DNA from: Falsirhodobacter xinxiangensis | GTDB taxonomy: Bacteria; Pseudomonadota; Alphaproteobacteria; Rhodobacterales; Rhodobacteraceae | NCBI RefSeq assembly: GCF_004959935.1 | Contig: NZ_SMYN01000003.1 | Coordinates: 248,001-312,000 of the forward strand | Direction: 5' to 3' | DNA: 64,000 nt | Part shown: one piece after another, positions 53,368 through 62,614 of the stretch | Numbering within the stretch: position 1 is the first letter of the stretch | Layout: every line of letters begins with the position of its first letter | Made by a program: the position numbers and the translations under genes | The notes under the pieces: generated by a model | Seen by the model: only the letters and a program-made list of their open reading frames with translations | What the model was told of the DNA's origin: nothing | Database searches by the model: none

Positions 53368-55569
53368 ATGGAACAGCTCCCCTCGAAAGCGCAGATCCTG
53401 CAATGGATCTCTGAAAACCCGACCCAGACCGCCAAGCGCGACATCGCCCGCGCCTTCGGCATCAAGGGGGGTGCGCTGCGGATCGAATTGAAGCGGCTTT
53501 TGAAAGAGCTGGAGGAGGATGGCGCGCTGGCCAAGAAGCGGCGCGTCTATCGCGATGCCGCGACCCTTGCGCCGGTTTCGGTGTTGGAGGTTCTGGCCCC
53601 CGACGACAACGGCGATCTGTTCGCCAAGCCCTTGGAATGGACGGGCGAGGGGGCGGAGCCGCGCATCCAGCTGATCCTGAAGAAATCCGATCCGGCCTTG
53701 GGCAAGGGCGACCGTATCCTTGCCCGCCTGACCGAAGTGGTGGCCGAGGATCACAGCCACGAAGGCCGCCTGATCCGCCGCATCGGCGCCAACCCCCTGC
53801 GGGTGCTGGGCGTGTTCCGCGCCGGGTCCGAAGGCGGGCGCATCGTGCCCATCGACAAGGGATCGGACAAGGAATGGATCGTCATGTCCGACATGACGAT
53901 GGGCGCCAAGGACGGGGAACTGGTCGAGGCCGAACAGGCCGGACCCAAACGCATGGGCCTGCCGCGTGCGCGCATCGTCTCGCGTCTGGGCGATCCGACA
54001 GCGCCGCGTGCGATCTCGCTGATCGCGATTCACCAGCACGGCATCCCCGACCATTTCCCCGATGCGGTCATCGCCGAGGCCAAGGCGGCGAAGCCCGCAA
54101 GCCCGAAGGGCCGGGAAGATCTGCGCGATCTGGCGCTGGTCACGATCGACCCGCCCGACGCGCGCGACCATGACGACGCGGTCTTTGCCGAAGCCGATGG
54201 CGACGGCCATGTCGTCTGGGTCGCCATTGCCGATGTCGCGCATTACGTCCGCCCCGGCAGCGGTCTGGACCGCGAGGCGCGGCGGCGCGGCAATTCCAGC
54301 TATTTCCCCGACCGGGTCGTGCCGATGCTGCCCGATGTGCTGTCGGGCGATCTGTGTTCGTTGCACGAAGGCGTGGACCGGCCCTGCATCGCGGTGCGGA
54401 TGAAGCTGGACGCCGACGGCAACAAGGTCAGCCACCGTTTCGTGCGCGGCATCATGCGATCCGCCGCCAGCCTGACCTATGCCGAGGTGCAGGACGCCCG
54501 CGACGGCAAGCCCAGCCGCGCCGACATGGCGATCGTGGCGCCGCTCTATGCCGCATACGAGGCTGCGAAACAGGCGCGCGAACGCCGTCAGCCGCTGGAG
54601 CTGGACCTGCCCGAACGCAAGATCGAACTGTCGGACGAAGGCGCAGTCACGTCCGTCGCCTTCCGCGAACGCTTCGACGCGCATAAGCTGATCGAGGAGT
54701 TCATGATCCTCGCCAACGTCGCCGCGGCCGAGGAGCTGACCCGCCTGAAGCGCCCGCTTCTGTTCCGCGTCCACGAAGAACCCAGCCCGGAGAAGATGGA
54801 CGCGCTGCGCGAGGTGGCCGAGGCGTCGGGCTTTACGCTTGCCAAGGGGCAGGTGCTGAAGACGGCGCATCTGAACCGGCTGCTGAATCAGGCGCAGGAC
54901 ACGGACTTCGACGAGTTGATCAACATCACCACCCTGCGGTCGATGACGCAGGCCTATTACCACCCCGAGAATTTCGGGCATTTCGGGCTGTCCCTGCGCA
55001 GCTATGCCCATTTCACCTCGCCCATCCGGCGGTATTCGGACCTGATCGTGCATCGGGCGCTGATCGCGGGGCATGGCTGGGGGGATGACGGGCTGTCGCC
55101 CTTCGATGTGGAACATCTGGGCGATACGGCGAAGCAGATCTCTGACACGGAACGGCGGTCGATGCTGGCCGAACGCGACACCAACGACCGTTACCTCGCG
55201 GCGTGGCTGTCGGACCGGGTGGGGGCCGAATTCACGGGCCGCGTGTCGGGCGTGCAGCGGTTCGGCCTGTTCGTGAAGCTGGACGAGACGGGGGCCGACG
55301 GGCTGATCCCGATCCGCAGCGTCGGGCGCGAGTTCTTCCATTTCGACCCCGACACGCAGACGCTGATGGGGGCGGATACCGGCACCATCATCGGCCCCGG
55401 CCAGCGCGTGCTGGTGCGGCTGACCGAGGCTGTTCCGGTCACCGGCGGATTGATGCTGGAGCTGTTGGAGATCGAGGGCGGAAAGATGCCACGCGGGCCG
55501 CAAAGGGGACGCCGGGGCAAGCCGTTCAAGCCCGAACGCAAGAAACGGATCATCCGCCGCAGGCACTGA
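53368..55569 (+). CDS. rnr: RNase R, 3'-5' exoribonuclease
   Basis: This 733-aa exoribonuclease has an N-terminal helix-turn-helix, cold-shock domains, the RNB catalytic centre DPPDARDHDDAVF (261-273, aspartates binding metal), then YHPENFGHFGLSLRSYAHFTSPIRRYSDLIVHR, an S1 domain (about 615-700) and a basic tail (RRGKPFKPERKKR). It degrades structured RNA. The length is that of RNase R rather than RNase II. Confidence 0.95.
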   Translation: MEQLPSKAQILQWISENPTQTAKRDIARAFGIKGGALRIELKRLLKELEEDGALAKKRRVYRDAATLAPVSVLEVLAPDDNGDLFAKPLEWTGEGAEPRIQLILKKSDPALGKGDRILARLTEVVAEDHSHEGRLIRRIGANPLRVLGVFRAGSEGGRIVPIDKGSDKEWIVMSDMTMGAKDGELVEAEQAGPKRMGLPRARIVSRLGDPTAPRAISLIAIHQHGIPDHFPDAVIAEAKAAKPASPKGREDLRDLALVTIDPPDARDHDDAVFAEADGDGHVVWVAIADVAHYVRPGSGLDREARRRGNSSYFPDRVVPMLPDVLSGDLCSLHEGVDRPCIAVRMKLDADGNKVSHRFVRGIMRSAASLTYAEVQDARDGKPSRADMAIVAPLYAAYEAAKQARERRQPLELDLPERKIELSDEGAVTSVAFRERFDAHKLIEEFMILANVAAAEELTRLKRPLLFRVHEEPSPEKMDALREVAEASGFTLAKGQVLKTAHLNRLLNQAQDTDFDELINITTLRSMTQAYYHPENFGHFGLSLRSYAHFTSPIRRYSDLIVHRALIAGHGWGDDGLSPFDVEHLGDTAKQISDTERRSMLAERDTNDRYLAAWLSDRVGAEFTGRVSGVQRFGLFVKLDETGADGLIPIRSVGREFFHFDPDTQTLMGADTGTIIGPGQRVLVRLTEAVPVTGGLMLELLEIEGGKMPRGPQRGRRGKPFKPERKKRIIRRRH

Positions 55570-55633
55570 CGCTTCACGCGCGGGGCGCGAGTCGTTAAGC
55601 TGGCCGCAACGATAAAATCGAGCGGTGAGAGCA

Positions 55634-56869
55634 ATGCGGACGACCATCCTTTCCATTAGCGTCCTTGCGCTGGCGGCCTGCGCCGGGCCGGGCGCGGGGA
55701 ACATCACGACCTCGCTTCGCCCGCAGGCGGCGCCCTTCAACGAACCGGGATCGCAGGCAGGGCTGGATCGCTGGCTGGTGGAATTCCGTCCGCGCGCGAT
55801 GGCGCAGGGCATCTCTCCGGCCGTGCTGGACCGTTCGTTGACCGGGCTGCGCTATGACACCGAAGTGATCCGGCTGGACGGCAATCAGGCCGAGTTCAAC
55901 AAGACCGTCTGGGATTATCTGGCGGGGGCCGTGTCCCAAAGCCGGATCGAGAATGGCCGCGCCGCGCTGGCCCGCCATGCCGGAACGCTGGGCCGGATCG
56001 AGGCGCAATACGGCGTGGACAAGGAGATCGTCGTCGCGATCTGGGGGATGGAGTCGAATTACGGCACCAACCGCGGCAGCATGGCGCTGATGAACAGCCT
56101 TGCGACGCTGGCCTATCACGGGCGGCGCGGCGCGTTCTTCGAGGGAGAGTTGATCGCCGCGCTGAAGATCGTGCAGGCGGGCGATGTCGCCCCTGCCGCC
56201 ATGACCGGAAGCTGGGCGGGCGCAATGGGGCATACGCAGTTCATGCCAACCTCCTATCTGGCGCATGCGGTGGATTTCACCGGCGACGGGCGGCGCGATA
56301 TCTGGTCTGACGATCCGACGGATGCGCTGGCCTCGACCGCCGCCTATCTGGCGCGGTCGGGATGGCAGCGCGGCGGGATCTGGGGGATGGAAGTCACGCT
56401 TCCCGAAGGGTTCGATTACAGCCGCGTCGGCAAGACCAACCGTCTGCCCGCATCGAACTGGTCGGCGCAGGGGGTGCGTTCGGTCGATGGGCGCAGCTTG
56501 CCCGCGGGCGAGGCGTCGATTCTGCTGCCGGGCGGGGCAAAGGGCGCGGCCTTCCTGATCTATCCCAACTTCCGCGCGATCGAGCGGTATAACGCCGCCG
56601 ACAGCTATGTCATCGGCGTGGGGCATCTGGCGGACCGTCTGCGCGGGCTGGGGCCGATCCAGCGCGTGCCGCCGGCGGGCGAGCGGGCGCTGAGCCGTGC
56701 CGAGCGGACCGAATTGCAGGAACGCCTGACCCGGCGCGGTTTCGACACCCAAGGCACCGACGGGCGCATCGGGCCGAACACCATCGCTGCGATCACCGCG
56801 TTCCAGCGCAGCGCGGGGCTGATCCCGGACGGGTATGCCAGCACCTCGCTTCTGGCGGCGCTGCGCTGA
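55634..56869 (+). CDS. MltB-type lytic murein transglycosylase with peptidoglycan-binding domain
   Basis: This 411-aa protein has a lipoprotein signal (LALAAC, cysteine 16), a SLT_2 catalytic domain (catalytic Glu140 in WGMESNYGTNRGSM, then AGAMGHTQFMPTSYL) and a C-terminal PG_binding_1 domain (about 350-410, LQERLTRRGFDTQGTDGRIGPNT). It cleaves peptidoglycan with 1,6-anhydro products. Start set at the ATG at 55634; a GTG three codons upstream is less likely. Confidence 0.92.
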   Translation: MRTTILSISVLALAACAGPGAGNITTSLRPQAAPFNEPGSQAGLDRWLVEFRPRAMAQGISPAVLDRSLTGLRYDTEVIRLDGNQAEFNKTVWDYLAGAVSQSRIENGRAALARHAGTLGRIEAQYGVDKEIVVAIWGMESNYGTNRGSMALMNSLATLAYHGRRGAFFEGELIAALKIVQAGDVAPAAMTGSWAGAMGHTQFMPTSYLAHAVDFTGDGRRDIWSDDPTDALASTAAYLARSGWQRGGIWGMEVTLPEGFDYSRVGKTNRLPASNWSAQGVRSVDGRSLPAGEASILLPGGAKGAAFLIYPNFRAIERYNAADSYVIGVGHLADRLRGLGPIQRVPPAGERALSRAERTELQERLTRRGFDTQGTDGRIGPNTIAAITAFQRSAGLIPDGYASTSLLAALR

Positions 56870-56933
56870 CATATTCGTGATGGCGCGGGCAGGGGTGCCC
56901 GCGTTACGCTTCATCGTCCAGCATGGGAGCCAG

Positions 56934-57350
56934 ATGATGAAACGCCTGACCGTTGCCGTTATCCTGACATGCCTTGCAACCGGGGCCTTTGCCCAAGATG
57001 CCGTGAAGGATCGGCAGCAGGCGATGAAGGGCATCGCCGCCAGCGCCAAGACGCTTGGCGATATGGCCACCGACAAGGCGCCGTTCGATGCGGCACTGGC
57101 GGAACAGGCGCGCGTCACGATGCAGGAAAACGCGGCCCGTATCCCGGCTTTGTTCGAGCCGAACGTGATCGAGGGCGAAACCGAGGCGCTGCCCGCGATC
57201 TGGGAAAACTGGGACGACTTCGCGGCCAAAGGGGCGGCGCTGGAAAAGGCGGCTGCCGATGCGACCACCGGCAGCCTGTCGGATGTGCAGACGGCGATGG
57301 CACAGATCGGTCCGACCTGCCGCGCCTGCCACACGGATTACCGCGAATAG
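56934..57350 (+). CDS. Cytochrome c', class II
   Basis: This 138-aa protein has a signal peptide (1-20) and a C-terminal haem motif CRACH (129-133), the arrangement of four-helix cytochromes c' and c-556. An early QQAMKGIAAS stretch is typical of the first helix. It should lie in the periplasm and bind one haem, possibly for nitric oxide or electron transfer. The first ATG of the ATGATG is taken, since GGGAG is 4 bases before it. The next gene is convergent, one base apart. Confidence 0.92.
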   Translation: MMKRLTVAVILTCLATGAFAQDAVKDRQQAMKGIAASAKTLGDMATDKAPFDAALAEQARVTMQENAARIPALFEPNVIEGETEALPAIWENWDDFAAKGAALEKAAADATTGSLSDVQTAMAQIGPTCRACHTDYRE

Positions 57351-57351
57351 G

Positions 57352-57627
57352 TCAGCCGCAGCGCACGGCCGAGATGCGGTTGCGGGCGTCGATCTCGATG
57401 TTCAGGCGCGATGGGTTGTGATCCATCGTGACCGCTGTGTCCGGCGTGATGATCCGGGTGCCGGCAGGAACCGTGACGGCGGACAGGACGCTGCGCGGCT
57501 GGCCGATCAGGGTGGCGTATTGCGTGGTTTGGCAAGTGGGCGCTTCGATCACGGTGGTGGTCGTGCGGGTCGTTTCGCAGGCCGCAAGGCCCAGCGTGGC
57601 GACGGCGATGAGTGCAATGGTTTTCAT
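57352..57627 (-). CDS. Peptidase inhibitor I78-family lipoprotein
   Basis: This 91-aa lipoprotein has a lipobox LAAC (cysteine 17) and a C-terminal half with LIGQPRSVLSAVTVPAGTRIITPDTAVTMD and RLNIEIDARNRISAVRCG, the pattern of the I78 (elastase-inhibitor-like) family. Two further cysteines (C32 and C90) could form a disulfide. It may protect the cell from external proteases. Convergent with cytochrome c', divergent from the NYN gene. Confidence 0.85.
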   Translation of the reverse strand: MKTIALIAVATLGLAACETTRTTTTVIEAPTCQTTQYATLIGQPRSVLSAVTVPAGTRIITPDTAVTMDHNPSRLNIEIDARNRISAVRCG

Positions 57628-57711
57628 GAATGGTCCTCCTGTGGATCAGGACGTAGCAGGGTCTTGGCGCTCGGCAAGCATGACGATAAGGTCATGGGAA
57701 AAGGACATTCC

Positions 57712-58425
57712 ATGCCCGAGACACGCGCCCCCCGCCTTTGCGTCCTGATCGACGCCGACAACGTCCCCGCCGGCTATGCCGAAGCCATCTTCGAAGAGAT
57801 CGCGTCCCTGGGCGAGGCGTCGGTGCGCCGCATCTATGGCGACTGGTCCGCGCTGCGCCTGAAGAACTGGGCCGAGAAGGTCGCGGCGCTGGGCCTCGTG
57901 GCCGATCAGCAGTTCTCGAACACGCGGGGCAAGAACGCATCCGACATCGGGCTGGTGATCGCGGCGATGGATTTTCTGCATTCGGGGCTGTTCGACGGCT
58001 TCGTTCTGGTCAGCTCGGACAGCGATTTCACGCGGCTGGCGGCGCGGATTCGCGAACAGGGGCTGGACGTTTACGGCATCGGCGAGAAGAAGACGCCCGA
58101 GGCGTTCCGTATGGCCTGCAAGCGCTTCATCTATGTCGAGAACCTGACCGGCAAGGCCGAACCCGAGCCCGAAGCGCCGCCGCGCCCGGCCAAGGATGCG
58201 CCCGCCAACGCGATCCCGCTGATCGCCGCCGCCATGCGTGCGATCGATCCCGAGGGCGAGTGGTATTCGCTGGGCCAGATCGGGCAATACATCACGCAGG
58301 CGAACCCCGATTTCGACACCCGCACCTATGGCAGCGCCAAGCTGTCGGACCTGATCCGCAAGGTCAGCCGGTTCGAGGTGGTGCTGGGCGATGACGGGCA
58401 ATTGCTTGCCCGCGATCGGGCCTAG
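57712..58425 (+). CDS. NYN-domain RNase-like protein with C-terminal LOTUS (OST-HTH) domain
   Basis: This 237-aa protein has a NYN (LabA/DUF88-type) PIN-fold domain (about 8-145) with the acidic residues expected for a nuclease: VLIDADN (D14, D16), KNASDIGL (D78) and [10 protein letters not shown] (D103, D105). A Pro-rich linker (about 150-165) leads to an OST-HTH/LOTUS domain (168-232) with [20 protein letters not shown]. This fusion suggests RNA cleavage guided by RNA binding. The start at 57712 has AAGGA six bases before it. Its stop overlaps convergent dapE by 4 bases. Confidence 0.88.
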   Translation: MPETRAPRLCVLIDADNVPAGYAEAIFEEIASLGEASVRRIYGDWSALRLKNWAEKVAALGLVADQQFSNTRGKNASDIGLVIAAMDFLHSGLFDGFVLVSSDSDFTRLAARIREQGLDVYGIGEKKTPEAFRMACKRFIYVENLTGKAEPEPEAPPRPAKDAPANAIPLIAAAMRAIDPEGEWYSLGQIGQYITQANPDFDTRTYGSAKLSDLIRKVSRFEVVLGDDGQLLARDRA

Positions 58426-59558
58426 GCGAAGTAGTCGGTCAGGATGCGGGTGTAGATGCGTTTGAGCGTGTGGATGTCCTCCACCCGCACGCGTTCGTCA
58501 ACGCCGTGCATCCGGTGGCCGACAAGGCCGAACTCCACCACCGGGCAGTGATCCTTGACGAACCGCGCATCCGAGGTGCCGCCCGAAGTCGACAGCTCTG
58601 GCTTGCGTCCGGTTTCGGCCTGCACCGCATCCGCGATCAGGTTCGACAGATCGCCGGGCGGGGTCAGGAAGCTTTCGCCGCTGATCTTGGTCGCAAGCTC
58701 GATCTGCACGCCGGTCTCGGCCGCGATGGCATCCGCCTCGGCCCGAAGCTGGGCAATCAGGCTCTCGCCGGTGTGGATGTCGTTGAAGCGGATGTTCACC
58801 GTCGCCCGCGCCTCGGCCGGGATGACGTTGGTGGCCGGGTTGCCGACATCGAAGGTGACGGTGGCCAAGGACGATGCGTCGAAATGATCGTTCCCCTGAT
58901 CCAGCGGCACCTCCTCCAACCGCGCGATCAGGCGGGCGAGGGCGGCGACGGGGTTCTTGGCACGGTGCGGATAGGCGGCATGGCCCTGCACCCCGCGGGC
59001 GGTGAAGCGGATGTTGACCGATCCGCGACGCCCGATCTTCATCATGTCGCCCATGTTTTCAGGGCAGGTCGGCTCGCCCACGAGGCAGACGTCCATCTTT
59101 TCGCCCGCCTCCGCCATCCAGTCCAGCAGGGCGCGGGTGCCGTGGTCGGCATCGGCTTCCTCGTCGCCGGTGATGGCCAGAAGGATCGCACAGTCGGGTT
59201 TGGTGGCGACGAAATCCACAGCTGCCGCGACGAAGGCCGCGACGCCGGATTTCATGTCGGTCGATCCGCGACCATAGAGCCAGCCATCCTCGATCACCGC
59301 GCCGAAGGGGTCATGCGTCCATGCGGCGACGTCGCCCACGGGAACGACATCGGTATGACCGTTGAAGCCGAAGCTGCGGTTCGCGCCCTTGCGGCCCCAG
59401 CGGGCGAACAGGTTGGAAATTCCGCCCCGGTCCACGCGGGTGCAGTCGAAGCCCGCAGCGGTCAGCACGGATTCCAGCAGGACCAGCGCGCCCCCTTCGG
59501 CGGGGGTGACCGACGGGCAGCGGACCAGATCGGCGGTGAGGCGAACGGGATCAGTCAT
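58422..59558 (-). CDS. dapE: DapE, succinyl-diaminopimelate desuccinylase
   Basis: This 378-aa M20 peptidase-family enzyme has [34 protein letters not shown] (catalytic Glu-Glu) and the H-x-V substrate region near [15 protein letters not shown]. It removes succinate from succinyl-LL-diaminopimelate for lysine and peptidoglycan. Start overlaps the preceding small gene by 8 bases. The stress operon glsB-yetF lies between it and dapD. Confidence 0.95.
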   Translation of the reverse strand: MTDPVRLTADLVRCPSVTPAEGGALVLLESVLTAAGFDCTRVDRGGISNLFARWGRKGANRSFGFNGHTDVVPVGDVAAWTHDPFGAVIEDGWLYGRGSTDMKSGVAAFVAAAVDFVATKPDCAILLAITGDEEADADHGTRALLDWMAEAGEKMDVCLVGEPTCPENMGDMMKIGRRGSVNIRFTARGVQGHAAYPHRAKNPVAALARLIARLEEVPLDQGNDHFDASSLATVTFDVGNPATNVIPAEARATVNIRFNDIHTGESLIAQLRAEADAIAAETGVQIELATKISGESFLTPPGDLSNLIADAVQAETGRKPELSTSGGTSDARFVKDHCPVVEFGLVGHRMHGVDERVRVEDIHTLKRIYTRILTDYFA

Positions 59559-59871
59559 AGAACGGCGTCATTTGTGCAACGACGACCGAGTTTTCGGCCA
59601 ATGCGCGGTCCATCAGGGCGCGTTCCTCCTCATCGATCTCCTCGCCATTCTTCAGGCGTTCGTCCAGCGTGCCGTAGCCGGACACGTCCAGCGGGGCGAG
59701 GTCGGCCTGTTTCAGGATCGCCACCGTTTCGCGCACCGCTTCGGCCTCGTCCACGCCCGAGGCGTAGCAGATCAGGGCCGCACCCGTCGCCTTGGGCGGC
59801 AGGCCGTCGTTTTCCTTGCGGCCCACCTCGATCACGAGGGTAAAGACCTGTTGTGGGCGTTTTTCGGTCAT
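59551..59871 (-). CDS. Small protein of unknown function upstream of dapE
   Basis: I do not recognise this 106-aa protein. It has a beta-alpha start ([30 protein letters not shown]), a helix with [16 protein letters not shown], and an acidic stretch ([17 protein letters not shown]). No signal peptide or membrane helix is seen. It overlaps dapE by 8 bases and probably shares its transcript. It begins 43 bases after the yetF stop. Confidence 0.7.
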   Translation of the reverse strand: MTEKRPQQVFTLVIEVGRKENDGLPPKATGAALICYASGVDEAEAVRETVAILKQADLAPLDVSGYGTLDERLKNGEEIDEEERALMDRALAENSVVVAQMTPFYD

Positions 59872-59914
59872 GGCGCGTCCCCTTTGCCCCCGTGATTGGC
59901 AGGTCGGCGCGGGC

Positions 59915-60574
59915 TTAGCAAGTCTTGGCGCCTGTCTGGCGGTCTTCGCCGCATTCGGGGCAGGGGGCGGGCGGATCCAGCAGACCGCAGTTGATACAGC
60001 AGGCTTGCTCGCCAGCGGCAGGGGGGGGCGGGCCAAGCTCGGGTGGCGGCACCAGCGGCAGGCCGATGCCGGGGCCGTCCCTGAACACCGAAAGCCCGCC
60101 CGTCGCCTCCAGGTAGGCGTGGCTGACCTCGCCCAGATTGCGCACGCCCTGACGGCGCAGCATCTCCATCACCTCGTATGCGCCCATCCCGCGGGCGCTG
60201 AGGCCATGCATGGACATGCGGCCGTCGCGGACCATCTCGGTCGGTTTGCCATCGACGAAGTTCTTGACCGGCCCCCATCTGCGGATCGCCATGTCGATGG
60301 CCTTGTCGATGAACACGACCAACGTGATGACCAGCATCGCATGCAGCAAGGGCACGTCGGCATAGAACATCGCGTCCCCGACGGCAGAACCGAGCGCGAT
60401 GACCAGAAGAAATTCGACAACGGAAAGTTGCGCGATGGACCGGCCCCCGATCCAGCGCAGCAGCACCAGCGTATAGATATAGATGACCCCGGTGCGGAAA
60501 AGAATTTCGGCGAGGAACCACGGAGGCTCCTCGCCGAAGGCGATCCTTGCCCAGTCGAAGGGCTGGACGTCCAT
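59915..60574 (-). CDS. YetF/DUF421-family membrane protein with C-terminal zinc-ribbon-like tail
   Basis: This 219-aa protein has three hydrophobic segments (about 20-40, 48-68, 75-95), the DUF421 motif RRWGPVKNFVDGKPTEMVRDGRM, and a middle domain with LRRQGVRNLGEVSHAYLEATGGLSV. A tail not usual in YetF follows (after residue 185): cysteines at 193, 196, 205, 208 and the last residue 219 (CINC / CPEC) could bind zinc. It starts immediately after the glsB stop (TAA then ATG), so it shares the EcfG promoter. Confidence 0.8.
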   Translation of the reverse strand: MDVQPFDWARIAFGEEPPWFLAEILFRTGVIYIYTLVLLRWIGGRSIAQLSVVEFLLVIALGSAVGDAMFYADVPLLHAMLVITLVVFIDKAIDMAIRRWGPVKNFVDGKPTEMVRDGRMSMHGLSARGMGAYEVMEMLRRQGVRNLGEVSHAYLEATGGLSVFRDGPGIGLPLVPPPELGPPPPAAGEQACCINCGLLDPPAPCPECGEDRQTGAKTC

Positions 60575-60823
60575 TTACCGGCGCAGGGCGCGGCCCAGCC
60601 CGATCAGGATGCAGGCGCCCAGCACGCCCACTGCCAACTGGCCCAGCCAGCCGCCCAGCGTCGCACCCATGAGCGTGACCAGCAGGAAGTTCATGATGAC
60701 CGCGCCAAGGATGCCGAGGATGATGTTCATCAGCAGCCCATGGTCGGACTTCATCAGCTTTTCCGCGATCCAGCCCGCAAGCGCACCGACGATGATTGCG
60801 GCAATCCAGCCAAGACCTTGCAT
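60575..60823 (-). CDS. glsB: GlsB/YeaQ/YmgE-family stress membrane protein
   Basis: This 82-aa protein is the typical small membrane protein: GWIAAIIVGALAGWIAEKLMKSDHGLLMNIILGILGAVIMNFLL and GATLGGWLGQLAVGVLGACILI. It is general-stress-associated in many bacteria. The ribosome site AAGGGG lies 7 bases before the ATG and inside the 3' arm of a hairpin. The EcfG promoter is at 60856-60881. It heads an operon with yetF. Confidence 0.92.
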   Translation of the reverse strand: MQGLGWIAAIIVGALAGWIAEKLMKSDHGLLMNIILGILGAVIMNFLLVTLMGATLGGWLGQLAVGVLGACILIGLGRALRR

Positions 60824-60830
60824 TTCATAA

Positions 60831-60866
60831 CCCCTTGCATTGGTTCTTGGCTGCCAACGCAAGGGG
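60831..60866 (-). promoter_or_regulatory. Hairpin covering the glsB ribosome site
   Basis: CCCCTTGCATTGG (60831-60843) and CCAACGCAAGGGG (60854-60866) pair along 13 bases with one mismatch (G-U in the minus-strand RNA). The minus-strand 3' arm carries the ribosome site AAGGGG; the 5' arm overlaps the EcfG -10 element. Confidence 0.7.
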
Positions 60867-60881
60867 ATACGGCAAGGTTCC
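60856..60881 (-). promoter_or_regulatory. EcfG promoter of glsB-yetF
   Basis: On the minus strand GGAAC (60881-60877), 17 bases and CGTT (60859-60856) match the consensus exactly. It begins just after the dapD stop codon. Confidence 0.87.
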
Positions 60882-60883
60882 GC

Positions 60884-61705
60884 TCAGTCGCGCAGAAGTT
60901 CGTTGATCGAGGTTTTGGAGCGCGTCTTGGCGTCGACCTTCTTGACGATCACCGCGCAGTAGAGGTGGACGCCGTTCTTGGAGGGCAGCGAGCCGGAGAC
61001 GACGACCGATCCGGCCGGAACCTCGCCATAGCTGACCTCGCCGGTTTCGCGGTCGAAGATCTTGGTCGATTGGCCCAGATAGACGCCCATGCCAAGGACC
61101 GAGCCTTCGCGGACGATCACGCCCTCGACCACCTCGGACCGGGCGCCGATGAAGCAGTTGTCCTCGATGATCGTCGGGCCGGCCTGCATGGGTTCAAGCA
61201 CGCCGCCGATGCCGACGCCGCCCGACAGGTGGACGTTCTTGCCGATCTGCGCGCAGGAGCCGACGGTCGCCCAGGTGTCGACCATCGTGCCTTCATCCAC
61301 GAAGGCACCAAGGTTCACGAAGGACGGCATCAGCACCACGCCCTTGGCGATGAAGGCCGACCGGCGCACGACGCAGTTGGGAACGGCGCGGAAGCCTGCG
61401 GTTTTCCATTCCGCCTCGCCCCAATTCAGGAACTTGCTGTCCACCTTGTCCCACCAGGTGCCGCCCTGCGGGCCGCCGGTCTGGATTTCCATGTCCTTCA
61501 GGCGGAAGCCCAGCAGCACCGCCTTCTTGGCCCACTGGTTTACATGCCAGTCATTGCCGCGTTTTTCGGCCACGCGCAGGGTGCCGCCGTCCAGTGCGTT
61601 CAGGGTCGCCTCGATGGCGTCGCGCGCCTCGCCGCGGGTGGCGGGGGTGATGGTGTCGCGGGCGTCCCACGCGGCTTCGATGGCGGTTTCCAGAGCGGCG
61701 GTCAT
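60884..61705 (-). CDS. dapD: DapD, tetrahydrodipicolinate N-succinyltransferase
   Basis: This 273-aa enzyme has the left-handed beta-helix repeats ([46 protein letters not shown]) and the C-terminal part with [28 protein letters not shown]. It transfers succinyl from succinyl-CoA in the lysine/diaminopimelate pathway. The start was set at the ATG before [16 protein letters not shown]. Divergent from the LOG-family gene. Confidence 0.96.
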   Translation of the reverse strand: MTAALETAIEAAWDARDTITPATRGEARDAIEATLNALDGGTLRVAEKRGNDWHVNQWAKKAVLLGFRLKDMEIQTGGPQGGTWWDKVDSKFLNWGEAEWKTAGFRAVPNCVVRRSAFIAKGVVLMPSFVNLGAFVDEGTMVDTWATVGSCAQIGKNVHLSGGVGIGGVLEPMQAGPTIIEDNCFIGARSEVVEGVIVREGSVLGMGVYLGQSTKIFDRETGEVSYGEVPAGSVVVSGSLPSKNGVHLYCAVIVKKVDAKTRSKTSINELLRD

Positions 61706-61774
61706 GGTGGCATCCCTTTCCTTGTGCTGCCAACGCCTATAAACCCTGCCCCAAGGCCCTGCAACGAGGACAAG

Positions 61775-62614
61775 ATGACCGACGAAAGCCGGAACCAGCC
61801 CCTTCGCGATTCCACCGAGGATGTCCGCAGCGCCGAACGGGTGCCGGATACGCCGCAAAGCCGGTCCCCGGCCTATCGGCTGGCCTTCACCGATACCGAC
61901 TTCTTGCAGCGCGAAGAACTGCGCCCGGTCCGGTTGCAGCTGGAACTGCTGAAGCCGCAGCTGATCCTGGACGAGAAGGGCATCGACAGCACCATTGTGC
62001 TGTTCGGCGGCGCGCGCATTCCCGATCCCGAACACAAGGCGCGGGCGCGGACCCCGGCGCTGGCCGAGTTGTCGCATTTCTATGAGGAGGCGCGGCGCTT
62101 TGCCTATCTGATGACGCGGCGGTCCATCGACAGCTATGGCCGCGAGGATGTCATCTGCACCGGCGGCGGTCCGGGCGTGATGGAGGCAGGCAATCGCGGC
62201 GCGATGGATGCGGGCGGGCACTCGGTGGGGCTGAACATCGTGCTGCCGTTCGAACAGGCGCCGAACGCCTATGTGACGCCGGACCTGTCGTTCAACTTCC
62301 ACTATTTCGCGATCCGCAAGATGCATTTCCTGATGCGGGCCAAGGCGGTCTGCGTCTTCCCCGGCGGCTTCGGCACGCTGGACGAGATGTTCGAGGCGCT
62401 GACCCTGATCCAGACCCGCCGCATGTCGCGCATCCCGTTCGTTCTGTTCGGGCGGGCATTCTGGGAAAAGATCATCAACTGGCAGGCGCTGGAAGACTCC
62501 GGCACGATCAGCCCCGAGGATCTGGAGCTGTTCCAGTTCGTGGAAACCGCCGAGGAGGCGATCGCCGCCATCGACGCCTGGGTGAAACCGCCGCTTGGGC
62601 CGCTGGTCCGCTAA
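61775..62614 (+). CDS. LOG/TIGR00730-family nucleotide phosphoribohydrolase-like protein
   Basis: This 279-aa protein has the lysine-decarboxylase-like fold of LOG proteins, with [38 protein letters not shown] (family signature GGGxGxMG variant) and [13 protein letters not shown] (PGGxGTxxE), around residues 195-207. Family members hydrolyse nucleotide monophosphates; bacterial members are annotated by analogy to plant cytokinin-activating LOG. A GAGGACAAG site precedes the ATG. Stop shares 4 bases with the convergent gene. Confidence 0.88.
   Translation: MTDESRNQPLRDSTEDVRSAERVPDTPQSRSPAYRLAFTDTDFLQREELRPVRLQLELLKPQLILDEKGIDSTIVLFGGARIPDPEHKARARTPALAELSHFYEEARRFAYLMTRRSIDSYGREDVICTGGGPGVMEAGNRGAMDAGGHSVGLNIVLPFEQAPNAYVTPDLSFNFHYFAIRKMHFLMRAKAVCVFPGGFGTLDEMFEALTLIQTRRMSRIPFVLFGRAFWEKIINWQALEDSGTISPEDLELFQFVETAEEAIAAIDAWVKPPLGPLVR

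Noticed and set aside
56885-56902. GCGGGC / GCCCGC hairpin after the lytic transglycosylase as a terminator
   Set aside because: The stem is only 6 pairs and no T-run follows; it may be chance.
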